Shown: positions 46,001-59,477, counted from the stretch's first letter. The stretch is 64,000 bases of DNA from Holtermannia corniformis (GCA_001599935.1 BCIJ01000002.1:704783-768782), one strand, 5' to 3'. The notes: a model not told the origin generated them from the sequence alone. Numbers and translations: made by a program.

Positions 46001-46379
46001 CGCCGTAGACCTCTTCGGCTGTTTGGTAGTACTTTTTATCCTCGTGCAGGACAATCTGGCCCGATGCCGCGCCTGGGATGTCAGCCTGGGTCGTGCAGGG
46101 CTGCGGACACTGACCAGCCGAGTTGAGCAGAGCAACCTGCTGTGGGTTCATGTCCAAGCCATCGCCGTCGCCCATTTCCTGGTCTCCATCGTCGTCTAAA
46201 CCTGGCAGCGGCGCATAGCTTGCCGCTCCTGGACCTGGCCCAGCGGCGGCGCGAGGAGGTGAGGGATCGATCCCATCGTCTGAATCGAGGTCGGCGCCGA
46301 TGTAGTTGCCAAACTCTGGACCGTGTTAGCATAGGTTGATGGAACAAACACACGGACCGTCGTAGTCTTCCATCGACAT
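43033..46379 (-). CDS. SNU114: SNU114/EFTUD2, U5 snRNP GTPase
   Basis: An EF-2-like GTPase that controls Brr2 during spliceosome activation. It starts MSMEDYD, spliced to [15 protein letters not shown], with an acidic N-terminal domain. The G domain has P-loop [13 protein letters not shown], switch [12 protein letters not shown], and NKMD. Domain II and IV landmarks follow: [56 protein letters not shown], and [18 protein letters not shown], all typical of SNU114. The final small exon reads [15 protein letters not shown] and ends at TAG 43033-43035. Introns are 40-55 nt. The length, about 980 residues, is normal. It is divergently transcribed from the 46.6-kb gene across 237 bp. Confidence 0.95.
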
Positions 46380-46616
46380 TCTGCGTGTTTCCCGGCTGGC
46401 GAATGTCACTTGGGATCTCGTGCGCTGCCCCTGTGTTGATTCAGAGTGCTTTTCCTAGCAGCTCGTCGAGTTACCGTCGTCGAGATCAAGTACAGGATCG
46501 AGCGACCAGCCAAACGGGACCTTTTCGACTTTTCCTTCTTTTCCTCCTGCTCTGCTCTTCTGACCGTGTTCAACCCAGTGTCCCGCCTGTTCTCCCCCCT
46601 CGAACATCACTGCAGC

Positions 46617-48464
46617 ATGCTCAGACGACTCTTGTCAACCTCGGCAGTGCGCCAGGCGGCCGAGTCGCACATTCCATCCACAGCAGCCGCGCTCGGGTTC
46701 GCAACTCGCAAGCAGCCGCGTGTCAGGAGCTTTGAAGGGCTCGCACTCGAGATCCCACAGAGCACTGGCAAGATTGACACGGCGGGTGCAGGTCCGGGTG
46801 CGTTTCGATAGAGTACATGGGGAGTTGAGGCTGAGAGCGTGCGGCAGGACTCAAGAAGACGGCGGTCGCGTTACCTCGGCAGGCCCCTAAATCTGTATGT
46901 CGAGGTCAATGGTATGCTGCATGCACTGACGCCGCTGTAGGACCGCGACCGCACAATCGAGCGCAATCAAGCGCGCCAAGCTCGCTTAAAAGCAGCAGCA
47001 ACACCCACCACCGCCGAAGCCGAAGCACCGCAAGAAACCAACGACGACTTTTTCACCGCGATCGAGATCCCCTCGACTTCAAAACTATCCCGTACCCGGT
47101 CCAACCCCAGCCAAGCTGTCGCATTCGACCTCTCGGCGCCAGCGCCAGCTCAAGCGCTCAAACAACGCTTTGCGAAATCCAAATCAAAGAGAAGCGCAAA
47201 GACGGCCGCGCCACGACCGACGCGCGATCGGGTTGTAGACTCGAGCCCGGCGGGATTGTTTGGTCGCACTTCACTGCTGAACCCGGTCGTGAGGGGTGCG
47301 AGGGACGTGACGGCGACGTTTGGCGCGCAGGGTATCGAGCCGGCCGAGGGTGAGTCTTGCGTGATGTGCTCGGTCAAACTGTGCGACGGATGACTGTGGC
47401 TATGTGTGGACTACAATGCCTCGCCAAGGCTGTATGAGGGGTGAGGGCGGTCCAGCTAAGCAGCGCACCTGACTCTCCAAGCATGCTGCAATGCAAGCAA
47501 CAAGGGACTCTTATGGGGCGCTGAAGGCTCTTTGCGGCCGCGCTGTCCGCAGCGCTCGCTCAGACGGACGACAGCGTCGCCAAGCTTCAACCAGTACTCA
47601 TATCGAGCGCACGAGACTACCTAGTCTCTTGCCGCTCCGTGCTCAGCTGTACGCAGTCAAGGTTGGCGACAGACGAGGGTATAGTGCGAGCCTGGGAACC
47701 AAGGAGCTAGTCCAAGGTTCGGCATGACGCAGAGTGACAAACCCGTGTCGGTTTACGCCGTCGTCGGACACTCTATGATAACTTGCGTCGCTCGCGTGCG
47801 AAAGAGTCTCCTCCGGATCGCAACCAGGTGGACTGTCTGTAGATCACTAGCAATATCGCGCCGCGACAGTCGAGGTCACGCTGTCATGCCGTCCCATCGA
47901 GAGGCTGCGCGCAATGCGTCGAGGTCACGATGCGGCCAAGCGACACAGCCGTCCGATCACGGTGCTATCTATCAAGGCCAGGCAGATGCGCAATGCGAGA
48001 CACTGGAAAGAGTCTTTGGCAGCGATTCGCCGCTGTGTCCAGCAGGGTCATTCGGTCTCTGCAAAGTGTATCAAGTCTGCGCGTACGTCTGCGGTTGTCA
48101 CTGCGATCCATCGCCTGTGACTCAAGTCCGCACTGGCTGTCAAAGTGGGTCTAATCGTCCACCTGGTCGACGCAGTAGAGCCAGTCGGGCTTGAAGCTGT
48201 AGAGCCACCAGCTGGTTCCGTTGCGTACATAGTCTAATCACGATACCGCATGCTGACGACCCAGCACGCCGCCAAGAAGTCCGCCGGCTCGCAGGCGACT
48301 ATGCCCTGTTTGCTGCCCCGTCCACGGCCGGCTCGCTCGACTTTACCTCGCTCACCCCGACGAGCGCCAAAGAGCTCGCCGTCCGAGTGCTCGCGCAGAA
48401 CGCGGCCGTCAGCCTGCGCGCGCGGCGACAAGCCAGGGGAGTACTCGATAGTTTGATCCGCTAG
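46617..48464 (+). CDS. Unrecognised protein, likely mitochondrial, with a 915-nt last intron
   Basis: The N-terminus MLRRLLSTSAVRQAAE is an amphipathic, Arg/Ser-rich presequence typical of mitochondrial import. Exons are 46617-46797, one starting near 46850 (GLKKTAVALPRQAPKS), 46941-47349 and 48265-48464. The third ends GIEPAE with donor GTGAGT (phase 1). An in-phase acceptor CCCAG at 48264 leads to an exon with strong coding character (QEVRRLAGDYALFAAPSTAG, AVRVLAQNAAVSLRARRQAR) ending in TAG. If that exon belongs here the intron is 915 nt; otherwise the protein would end shortly after 47349. The exons are Lys/Arg/Pro-rich. I do not recognise the family; a mitochondrial translation or nucleoid role is possible but unsupported. 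Confidence 0.6.
47350..48264 (+). other. Oversized (915-nt) intron
   Basis: Bounded by GTGAGT and CCCAG with matching phase. It has no credible ORF and no obvious terminal repeats. The 12-mer GTCGAGGTCACG occurs twice, near 47870 and 47918. Confidence 0.5.
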
Positions 48465-48718
48465 GGATCGTGGATGTGGATGCATGCCCATGGTCGTACG
48501 ACGTTGACGGTCGCTCGGACGCCGTCGCCGTCGGGAGCGGACGGTCTTGTGGATCCAAACCGAGGCACGGCAGCGCGCGATGGGACGATGGGACGATCGG
48601 ATGGGTTTCAACACCGACAGCACCACCAGCGGTATCGGCAGCGTACAACACCACACTCGTTACATCGTACTAGTACAGAGCTCTCACCACCCAGTCGTCA
48701 GCCAACCAACCGGGAACC

Positions 48719-50596
<1,878 letters not shown>

Positions 50597-50933
50597 CTGG
50601 CTATGTACATACCAAGTACATAATATAATGTGACGGTGCCGATCTGTCCGCGGATCGGATCGCCCCAGTTTATTGGCCGAGCGCGAATCAAGATGGCGCC
50701 GATCTGGCTCTTTCCTCTTGGCGATCGGTTATCCACAGTGATATCTTGAGACTTGTTGTCATAGACTCGGTAGCTACAGACAGGTAAGTCGGTCGTCGCG
50801 CGCGGTCAAGTTTTCCACCCACCGCCTGCACCATCGTCACTGCGACTTCGACTTTTCAAGCTGTCGATCGCCGCACCGGCTCACCCCTTATTGTAGATTA
50901 TTGCATAGACTAGAGCAGGCCTCTACATACACA

Positions 50934-52760
50934 ATGTCGTCAACCCTCCGTCAGCGCCAGCTCTCGCCCACGCCCAAGCTTGGCGAGAGCGAAAAGGCAG
51001 CCGTCGTCAAGGACGCCGAGGACCAGGAGCTGACCGAAGGTCAAAAGTGAGTGAGCTGGGATCCCGAGACCAGTACTGACATGCCAGGTTCATCGTGCCA
51101 AACTACACTGTTAAACAGTTGCTCGATGCCATCCCGGCCCATTGCTTTCACCGCTCGGCCCTGCGCTCATCGCTCTACGTCGTGCAGGATGTCGTCGCGC
51201 TCTCGGCGCTGGCGTACGCCGCTTACCAGATTGACCCGACGCTTGCTAAATTGTGCGCGCGGTGCATCTTTCGTCTCTGTGCGTGCTGACGCGCCCAGTG
51301 AGCTTTCGCGCCCGGCCTGGTGGGCTCTCCGCACGGCCGCCTACTCGTTCTACTGCGTCTGGGCCGGCATGTTCGGTACTGGGCTCTGGATCATTGCCCA
51401 CGAGTGCGGCCACCAAGCTTACTCCAACTCCAAGGCGATCAACAATGCCGTCGGCTGGGTCCTACACTCGTTCCTTCTCGTCCCGTACCACTCTTGGCGG
51501 ATCTCTGTTCGTCCTTCCCGTCTGTACAGTCACCGTACTAACGCGGCAGCACGCACGCCACCACGCCGCAACAGGCCACCACGGCCGCGACGAAGTCTTT
51601 GTCCCGCGCACACGCGACGAACAAGGCTACCCCGCGATCAAAGAGCAAGCTGAACTGAACGGCATCAACGTCTCGGCCTTTCGACAGGCCGAACTGCGCG
51701 AGGCGATCGCAGACTCGCCCCTCTGGGTCCTCGGCAACGTGCTCGTGCAGCAGCTGTTTGGCTGGCCCGCGTACCTTTTGGATAACGCGAGCGGTCAGCT
51801 CTGGTACCCCAGCGGTGTCAACCGTGAGTTCTGCGTCGGGCCCAACCCACGCTAACATGGTAGACTTCAACCCGAAATCGTACATTTTCAAACCGTCGCA
51901 AGCGGGCCAGATTGTCTGGTCGGATATCGGGATCGCTATCATGCTTGCGCTCGTTTGCGCGTTTGCGTACGTGCGCGGCGTTGGCGAGATGATGGTCATG
52001 TGGGGGATCCCTTATTTGATGGTCAACCAGTGAGTTGGGTGCGGTGCGGCGCTGTTTGGCATTGGTGATAGCCCGTCGACCGTCGCAGTGCCACCTTGTG
52101 GCTCTCGTAGCTGTCTGCAGTCACTGACATTGATGCTTTACAGCTGGTTGGTTATGATCACCTACTTGCAGCACACCGACCCTCTTCTCCGTACGTCTTT
52201 CCTTTTCTTCCCTCCAAGCGCCCTCCTCCCTCTCTCCCCCCCCCCACCCCACCCCACCCCACTAACACCCCCAGCGCACTACTCTGCGTCCAAGTGGAAC
52301 TTTGCCCGCGGCGCTCTGTGCACGATCGACCGTACCCTGCTCGGTCCCTTTGGCGGCATCTGCTTCCACGGGATTGCCGAGACGCACGTCGCGCACCACA
52401 TTAGCTCCAAGATCCCGCACTGTGCGTTTGTCGGGGACCGAGAGCAATCGGAAACTGACCAGCTGGCGCAGACGCCGCTTGGGAGGCTACGGCCGCGTTG
52501 AAAGAGTTCTTGGGCCCGCACTACCACCGGTCTGAAGAGAACATGTTTGTCTCGCTCTACAAAAACTACCGTGACTGCCGGGTGGGTTGTGTTCTCTACA
52601 GGCGAATGGCCGCTGACTACGACTACGACAGTACGTCGACGCGGCGCAAGACGTCATGTTCTACAAGAACTCGTCTGGGCTCGCTCAGCGCGTCGGCGTC
52701 GAGGACACTGTGGCCGGCGGCATCTCGGACTCTGGCGTCGAGCTGACCGAGAGCAAGTGA
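50934..52760 (+). CDS. Delta-12 fatty-acid desaturase (FAD2-like), copy 1
   Basis: A membrane di-iron desaturase that makes linoleate from oleate in the ER. The N-terminus MSSTLRQRQLSPTPK is spliced (41-nt intron, 51047-51087) to FIVPNYTVKQLLDAIPAHCF, the conserved start of fungal Delta-12 desaturases. His boxes: HECGH, HARHH (restored by a 44-nt intron with CTAAC branch site) and HVAHH. Other signatures are SWRIS, ATGHHGRDEVFVPRT, WLVMITYLQHTDPLLPHY and WNFARGALCTIDR. The C-terminus is hydrophilic, ending ELTESK. The gene has many 40-55 nt introns. It is in tandem with a close paralogue at 53.1 kb, with 331 bp between them. Confidence 0.93.
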
Positions 52761-53091
52761 TTGCTCTGGTCGAGGGTGCTACTCAACGTACTCCCTGTCA
52801 CATGTCGGTCACTACACTTTGCTCGTTACACTATGCATCGCGATGACTCGCGCCATGATCATCGCTGGTGATCCCACCCTTTGTAACCCCCCGTTTGATC
52901 AATCAGCCCCTGAGAGATCAAGCCAAAGTCCACTGGTACCCCACGAGCAATCCAACGCCATCCTTTTCACTCGCTCGTCGGAACACGACGGCAAATCACA
53001 GTACAGGCTTTGACAGCCACCCAGCGACACTAGAGGTACAGCCACCATCCCCACACCATCCGCACTGGACTGATCACTTCCTAGACTCGTC

Positions 53092-56000
53092 ATGAGCGCA
53101 ACACTTCGCCACCGCCAGACCTCCCCCACCGCCGCGGGCGCGGGCGCGGGCGTCGAGGAAAAGGCGGCACTGATCAAGGACGCGGAAGAGCGTGAATTGA
53201 CTCAAGGCCAGCAGTGAGTTGGGTCGGGCTCGGAGTCGGAGTCTTGGCATCATCCACCGCGGGCGATCTTGCATCGCGGCTCAGATAAAGGACTAGAGCT
53301 GGGATTTTCATACGTCTCTTGGTGATCAGCTCGATCATGGCGCCCGGTAGCGGCATACCGACGATGCCGTTCTATCGTAACCCTGGCCGACAATCGTCCC
53401 GAGTCTGTGGAGCGTCCAGTAGCATATCTAACTGGCTCGTTGACGACAGTGTACGCTGTGCGGATAGCTGCCAGGATGCCAGATATACGTGCCGTCGTGT
53501 GCACGGTCCTCTCGACACTTTATCGGGTGTCTTCGGAGCTTGATGACGGTTGCCGTCTGACGGAATGATGTAGCTGCGAGGGCAGCTATATCTTTTGGTT
53601 CTACTGCTGCCGTCGGGTACACGCCGCTTGCGACATTTCACCAACTCTGCGTCGGCTCTCTTTAGAGATTCATCGACGGTCAGTGTACGACCCAACGTGG
53701 TAGCTGCGCAGCTATTCGGACATGTCATGCCACTGCCGTCGTTCGAGCCGCACAGATCATCACGTCGAGTATCCTCGGGCGCTGCTTTTGTCGGCCACGA
53801 GATCACGTACGGCGCGTACGGCGGCTTGCTCGAGCTACCTCTTGGCTCGGACACTCCCCTCCTCCGCGCCATGCATGTTCCCTCATCGTGCAATCTTTCC
53901 GTTTCACTGATGCCATGTCGTCACGCCACCGGCTCTACCGGATGAAACGATCCAACCCGTGGTCTCTACGGTTTTCAGAGCAAAGTGAAAGTTCTCGGCA
54001 CGCATAGCTGCCTCACGGGACCCATGGAACGGCACGTCCTTTACGGCTCTGCTGGAGCCGGCGGTCGTATTGCGACTTGTCGGCATATATCCCTTGCTGT
54101 AGCTATACGCGCAGACGGTGCTGTGCCGCCATCGTGTCACAAGGGCACAGAGCTGCGTCAGCCCATCTCTCCATGTCATGACGTCTGTTCAGCTGTCGGA
54201 CAGCTGCCAAGGCGTCGTGCCCTGATCAGGGTCGCTGCGACCACATGCAGCGTCTCTGATGCTGCGCTGCATGGCATCAACCTCTGTCGGCTACAGGTTT
54301 CGCATTGGGTTCGATGGCATTCGCCGCGATACTGGCCCCATGACGTGCATTTGAATCGTGATAGATGGATCATGCCGTGCACTCGCGCTCGATCACTGCT
54401 ACTTTTGAACTCTCGCAGCGTCGCATCGTCCTTGATAGCGCCTTAGCTGCGTTTTGTTGTTTGGCACGCTGCGCTCGGAACGGTGTCGGCTTGCGTTGGA
54501 TGTCGAAAAGCTGTCAGTCGTGAGGTCTCTAGCTTTGTGGTTACAGCCTATTCGAGAGGGCTGCCCCGGAGCTATAGTACATTCTGCGGCTAATAGCCTC
54601 GACTCAGGCGCGGTCACTACCGTCAATCCAGATCACTGCCGTGTTCTTGACCAAAGCGTATCGGGCACAGCTGCTGTAGCTGTTGTCTGAGAACACCAGG
54701 TCATTGTCAACCGCGGGCAGTACTGACCGTTGTTGGAGCGAGTGCCTGGTCATGCCGTGCGATTCGCAGTTTGTGCATCTGCCGTCTTCTCTTCACAGTC
54801 AATGGTGTGCGCACCTTGGCTCCGTTCTGGACGCGTTTACCCCCTTCGTGCCACGTTGCTCGTCAGCAGCGCCAGTACCAGCTTGACTGACACATTCCAG
54901 ATTCATTGTGCCCGACTACTCCATCAAGCAGTTGCTGGACGCGATCCCGCCGCACTGCTTCCACCGCTCGGCATTGCGCTCGTCGCTGTACATTGTCCAG
55001 GACGTGATTGCCCTTGTCGCCCTGGTCTACGGCGCGTACCAGATTGACCCGACTCTGGCCAAGTTGTGAGTCTTTTCCCGCAAAACCTCACCTCTCCACG
55101 CTAACTTCCATGCAGCAACCTCTCGCCGATCGCCTACCATGGCCTCCGCATCGCCGCCTACACGTTTTACTGCGTCTGGGCCGGCATGTTCGGTACCGGC
55201 CTCTGGGTTATCGCGCACGAGTGCGGTCACCAGGCGTTCTCGTCGTCCAAGAAGATCAACAACGCCGTCGGCTGGGTCCTCCACTCGGCCCTCTTGGTCC
55301 CTTACCACTCGTGGCGTATCTCGCACGGCCGTCACCACGCCGCAACGGGCCACATGACGCGTGACGAGGTCTTTGTCCCGCGTACGCGTGAGCAGCGCGG
55401 CTACCCTGAGCCCAAGGAGGAGGCCGAGCTCTCGGGCTTCAAGTGAGTGTGCGGACGGAAGCCGTGAGCCATAGCTGATACTCGCAGCGTCTCGGAGAAG
55501 CGCCAGGAAGAGCTCCGCGAGGCGATTGGAGACGCTCCGATCGTCCTCTTGTTGAACTTGTTCGCGCAGCAGCTCCTCGGCTGGCCGCTGTACCTCATCC
55601 GCAACGCCTCGGGTCAGCGCTGGTACCCGCCCTTTACCAACCGTGAGTTGCTAGACTCGATAACCTCTGTCGACACTGACCCGCGCAGACTTCAACCCCT
55701 CGTCGATCATCTTCAAGCCGGAGCAAGCTGGTCAGATCGTTTGGTCGGATTTCGGTCTCGTCCTCACGCTCGCTGCGATTGGCGCGTTCACCTACTTGCG
55801 CGGATGGAGCGAGATGGTCGTCATCTACCTCATTCCGTACCTGATGGTCAACCAGTAAGTGTCGCTGCGTCGAGTGTGGCAAAGTCTGTGCGAGTGCGCA
55901 GGCTTAGAGCGCCTGAGCAGCTACTGATGAGATCGAAACTGACACTTGTACAGCTGGCTCGTGATGATCACGTACTTGCAGCACACCGACCCTCTGCTCC

Positions 56001-56596
56001 GTGAGTGGTTGCCTTTTGCTACACCCTTGCATATCCCATCTGGCATTCTCTTTTCACTCTCGCGCGGCTACACCGTCAAGAGGACCTGACACACCGCAGC
56101 GCATTACTCGGCCGACAAGTGGAACTTTGCCCGTGGCGCGCTCTGCACGATTGACCGCACCCTGCTCGGCCCGCTCGGCGGCATTGTCTTCCACGGCATC
56201 TGCGAGACACACGTGTCGCACCACATCTCGTCAAAGATCCCCCACTGTGAGTGTTGCTAAGCTATCCCACAACAGCCTGTTGGCACGCTCACTAGCAAAA
56301 TGCGAGCTGACGCTCTCAGACAACGCGTGGGAGGCAACCGACAAGCTTCGCGAGTTCCTCGGGCCGTACTACATGTGCTCGGACGAGAACATGTTTGTCT
56401 CGCTCTGGAAGAACTTTCGCGAGTGCCGCGTGAGTCCTGCTTGCGCCGTAGAAAGCCGCGCTGATACCAGCAGTACGTCGACGACAACGCCGACGTCGTC
56501 TTCTTCAAGAACTCGCGCGGCCTCGCCCAGCGCATCGCCGTCGACAACAAGGGCGCCCAGTTCGACTCGGGCGTTGACGTCTCCGAGTCGCAGTGA
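53092..56596 (+). CDS. Delta-12 fatty-acid desaturase (FAD2-like), copy 2, with a 1.7-kb first intron
   Basis: A close paralogue of the preceding gene, with the same exon order. Exon 1 (53092-53213) encodes MSATLRHRQTSPTAAG through ELTQGQQ and ends at GTGAGT. The next exon starts at 54901 (FIVPDYSIKQLLDAIPPHCF), so intron 1 is 1687 nt, against 41 nt at the same site in copy 1. His boxes: HECGH, HGRHH and HVSHH. ATGHMTRDEVFVPRT, WNFARGALCTIDRTLLGP and FRECR match the family. It ends in TGA at 56594-56596. It is probably functional, since all three His boxes and the frame are intact. Differences at the C-terminus and N-terminus suggest an old duplication. A distinct substrate preference (such as Delta-15) cannot be excluded. 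Confidence 0.92.
53214..54900 (+). other. Oversized (1687-nt) first intron of desaturase copy 2
   Basis: Ends are GTGAGT and TTCCAG, and the phase fits the flanking exons. No coding exon, transposase or clear terminal repeat is seen. Several short palindromes of the AGCTGC/GCAGCT kind occur (for example near 53572-53590 and 53701-53712). Confidence 0.75.
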
Positions 56597-56834
56597 GTGC
56601 TGTACGGTCCGGAGACACAGATGGGGAGCTAGTTTCATACTTTGTCGTTCATTCGTACACGCCGTCGTTCTTTGTGCATAGGCAGAGTGGAGATGTAGAT
56701 GCTAGAGTGTTTGATCGCAATCACTATGATCGGACGTCTTGGACACTCGGACTCCGCTCGGACGTCGGATGTCCGATCGCACTTCCGTCCGACGACAACG
56801 ACAGCACCAACGACGGCAAGAGCGACAGAGCACA

Positions 56835-57885
56835 ATGGCCAATACGACACGCAAGGGAGCAAGCCATGTCCACGGTACCAACCCTCAAGCGAGTGACTGT
56901 ACGCGTCCAAGTTACACACGATTGACACACCTCAGTACCTGATTGAGAAAGTGATCCGGGCGCGTATCTACGACTCGATCTATTGGAAGGAGCAGTGCTT
57001 TGCGTTGAATGGTGAGTCGGTCGGCTCAGATTACGGCTGACTCCCCAGCGGCGACACTGATCGACAAGGCGATTCAACTGAAAGAAATCGGCGGCGTGTA
57101 TGCAAACCAGCGACCGACGCAGTTCATCTGCTTGACACTCAAGCTGCTCCAGTTGCAGCCGGAGAAGGAGATTTTGATCGAGTACCTGCTAGCCGAGGAG
57201 TTCAAGTCGGTACAACGACCTGATACCCCTGGCTTGCCTGATGCATGCACAGATACCTCCGAGCACTCGCTGCGTTCTATATACGACTCGTATTCCGCCC
57301 GGTCGACGTGTACGAGCTACTTGAGCCGCTGTATAAAGACTATCGCAAGATCCGGGAACATGACATGAGCAAGTTCAACTGACATAACCGGATCGCACTA
57401 ACATCGTTAGGTGGCTATAGTGTAGTGCATTTTGACCAGTTCATCGACTCGCTGCTGCGAGAGGACCGCGTGTGCGACATTATCCTGCCCCGACTAACGC
57501 AACGAGAAGTGCTGGAGGAGACGGAGGGGTTGAGGCCGTATGTGAGCCCATTGGTGAGTCATGGTCTGCTGGCGCGGCGCTCTTGCTCTGTACTGAGGCA
57601 TCATAGGACGACGAGATCAAGGCCGAGGCGGCCAAGCGGGAACTTGAAGAGGAACAGGACGAGCGGCCAAATAAACGGCGACGAACATCGGACACGCCGC
57701 CGTCCCGCTCTGTATCTCGCTCGCGCTCGCGCTCACGCTCCGGCACGCCAGGTTCAGAGTCTGAAGCGGAATCAGATCGAGACCGCTACATCTCGCGTTC
57801 GCCGTCAGCAGAACGCTCGGAGCGGTTCATCAGTCGCAGTCCGAGTCGCAGTGTCACGCCGGATAGGATCGAGGGCGACGTGTAG
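56835..57885 (+). CDS. PRP38: PRP38, U4/U6.U5 tri-snRNP splicing factor; first intron has a GC donor
   Basis: Needed for spliceosome activation. Exon 1 (56835-56888) encodes 18 codons ending HVHGTNPQ; exon 2 (from 56936) starts YLIEKVIRARIYDSIYWKEQCF. HGTNPQ-YLxEK is the conserved PRP38 junction. It is obtained only if the 47-nt intron begins GCGAGT, a GC-AG intron. Later blocks are EIGGVYANQRPTQFICLTLK, LRALAAFYIRLVFRPVDVYE, YKDYRKIREHDM and RVCDIILPRLTQREVLEE. The C-terminus is an RS domain (SRSVSRSRSRSRS, then DRDRYISRSPS) ending DRIEGDV. About 270 residues. A degenerate copy of the last 110 bp lies at 59.35 kb. Confidence 0.94.
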
Positions 57886-58118
57886 AGTGATGCATGTCCT
57901 CTTGGATAAATATGAGCTGAGCAAGACGAGTCATTTGTTTCGTTCACTCGTATTCTTGCTAGTATCACTCTCGCTCGGTTGAGTACGGCTCGGGTATGAC
58001 CTGCAAACAACAAACACCGAGACATATCAGACGAGGCGCAGGCATGGATGCGGATCAAGTACATGGCATTGGAACCCGAACTGTGGAAGCCAAGCTCGCT
58101 ACTCATTCACCCGCTCCG

Positions 58119-59008
58119 TCATAATGTCACAATTCGTTCTGCGGCGACGGCCAAGAGATCCGAAATTAGTCTCGTCGAGGTCAGGTAGACGCTGACACCC
58201 TTGAACTCTACAGCTGCTTCCGGATGAGCCAGAATGTTGGAAGTCAAGTAGTCCGAGGGTGCTTCGCAGCCAAGCAAGGCGGATACTACGCATCCCCGTG
58301 AGCACGGCGAGGTATGCGATATATGATTGTGGACTAGACTCACGTTTGAGAAGGTTGTCAAAGGTCAGCGTTTGAGCCGGGTTGGTCGCCTTGTCGTCTC
58401 CTGGCGCAGATCCGCCGCGGCCTCCTCCGCTCCTGTCGCTACGGGCCTCTTTTGCCTTGCCCTGTTCGGGACCACTGGCCTGGCCTGCGGTTGAGCACCC
58501 CACTTCGCCACCTGCCCCTGCACTTGCATCTGCACTTGCGCCGGTTGCAGCAATCATCTGCCAATGTTGCACGAACGGGTCAGAAAGCGCGAGGGTCGGG
58601 AGACGACCATGCGACCGGCTCGCCGGGATGGAGCCAGCAAGATTTCTTACACGGACAAGAAAGTCATGGAACACGTCCACGGCGCTATCGCTGAAAAGGT
58701 TCGGTACTTGTCCCAGGTCCATGTCGCCGTTGATGGCCTCGTCAACCGGTACTTGCAGAAAGTTGTGCGCATACTGGCTCAGAACGTCGTCATGGTCTCG
58801 CAGCCAGTCTGAGAGCTTTATGGGGCCCGAGATGCCATGCCGGTGCGGGATGTACAGATTTATCGTCGTCGTCGGCAATCAACGACACAAGACCGTTTCG
58901 CAGAGCTCTTATGATTTCGATTCGCTCAGAGGCGCGAGTTGAAGGATTGTCGCGAAAACTAGAAGCTTTGATATCCGCCAACGTCTCAGCAGTGCCCTCG
59001 CTGGACAT
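58119..59008 (-). CDS. Unrecognised protein with acidic/helical ends and a Gly/Ala-rich linker
   Basis: The ATG at 59006-59008 opens with MSSEGTAETLADIKASSF and continues to ALRNGLV. It must shift frame to reach the clearly coding LSDWLRDHDDVLSQYAHNFL. A donor GTCTTG after the codon pair RN, with an acceptor CTCAG, makes a phase-correct intron of about 90 nt; a sequencing or true frameshift is the alternative. A second intron (GTGAGT...CGTAG) joins FDNLLK to LSALLGCEAPSDYLTSN, and the gene ends AAERIVTL. A Ser/Gly/Ala-rich linker lies in the middle. The alternation of helices loosely resembles SKP1/BTB-fold proteins (PNLFSDSAVDVFHDFL, then a WQM-like segment and YLTSNILA), but this is weak. 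Function unknown. Confidence 0.5.
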
Positions 59009-59345
59009 GTTGCGTTCTGATCTGTGAGATGGTGTTTCACGGTTGTGTCGACAGGTAACGTGTGATCCGAGGGAATCGATGCGGGCGTCGCCTAGACTCC
59101 GCTAGACACGCGACCCACAGGTCCAATGATTGCACTGGCCCCGTTGCGAGCACGACCACATGTTCGTGCCCAGCATGCACATCAGCGGGGAGCTACTCAT
59201 CGCACTGTTGCACGCTCTATCCTCTTCACTCTGACAGACGCCTGGAAATCCAGCTGTCGTTGATGCCAGATCGGCCCGCTCGATGGGTCGTTACTTCAGG
59301 TGAAGTACTACTCCGGCCGGGCGCACCAGCGACAGAACGAACACC

Positions 59346-59439
59346 AGATCGAGACCGATACATCTCGCGCTTGCCATCTGTAGAACGCGAGTCATTCGTC
59401 GGCGGTGTTACACCTGATGGGATCGAGGAAAACGTCTAG
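59346..59439 (+). pseudogene. Degenerate duplicate of the PRP38 3' end
   Basis: The sequence from AGATCGAGACCGATACATCT to a TAG at 59437-59439 parallels the last part of PRP38 (57773-57885). It translates as DRDRYISRLPSVERESF...VTPDGIEENV, against DRDRYISRSPSAERSERF...VTPDRIEGDV. One deletion of about 18 bp and several substitutions separate them. There is no upstream PRP38 sequence, so this is a 3' fragment and not a gene. Confidence 0.75.
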
Positions 59440-59477
59440 CATCTGTATACAAGTGATTGGGCTGTGACAAGACCATG

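Noticed and set aside
57786..58106. Minus-strand frame antisense to the end of PRP38
   Set aside because: Shadow of the RS-domain codons and 3' flank; the real minus-strand gene ends at 58119.
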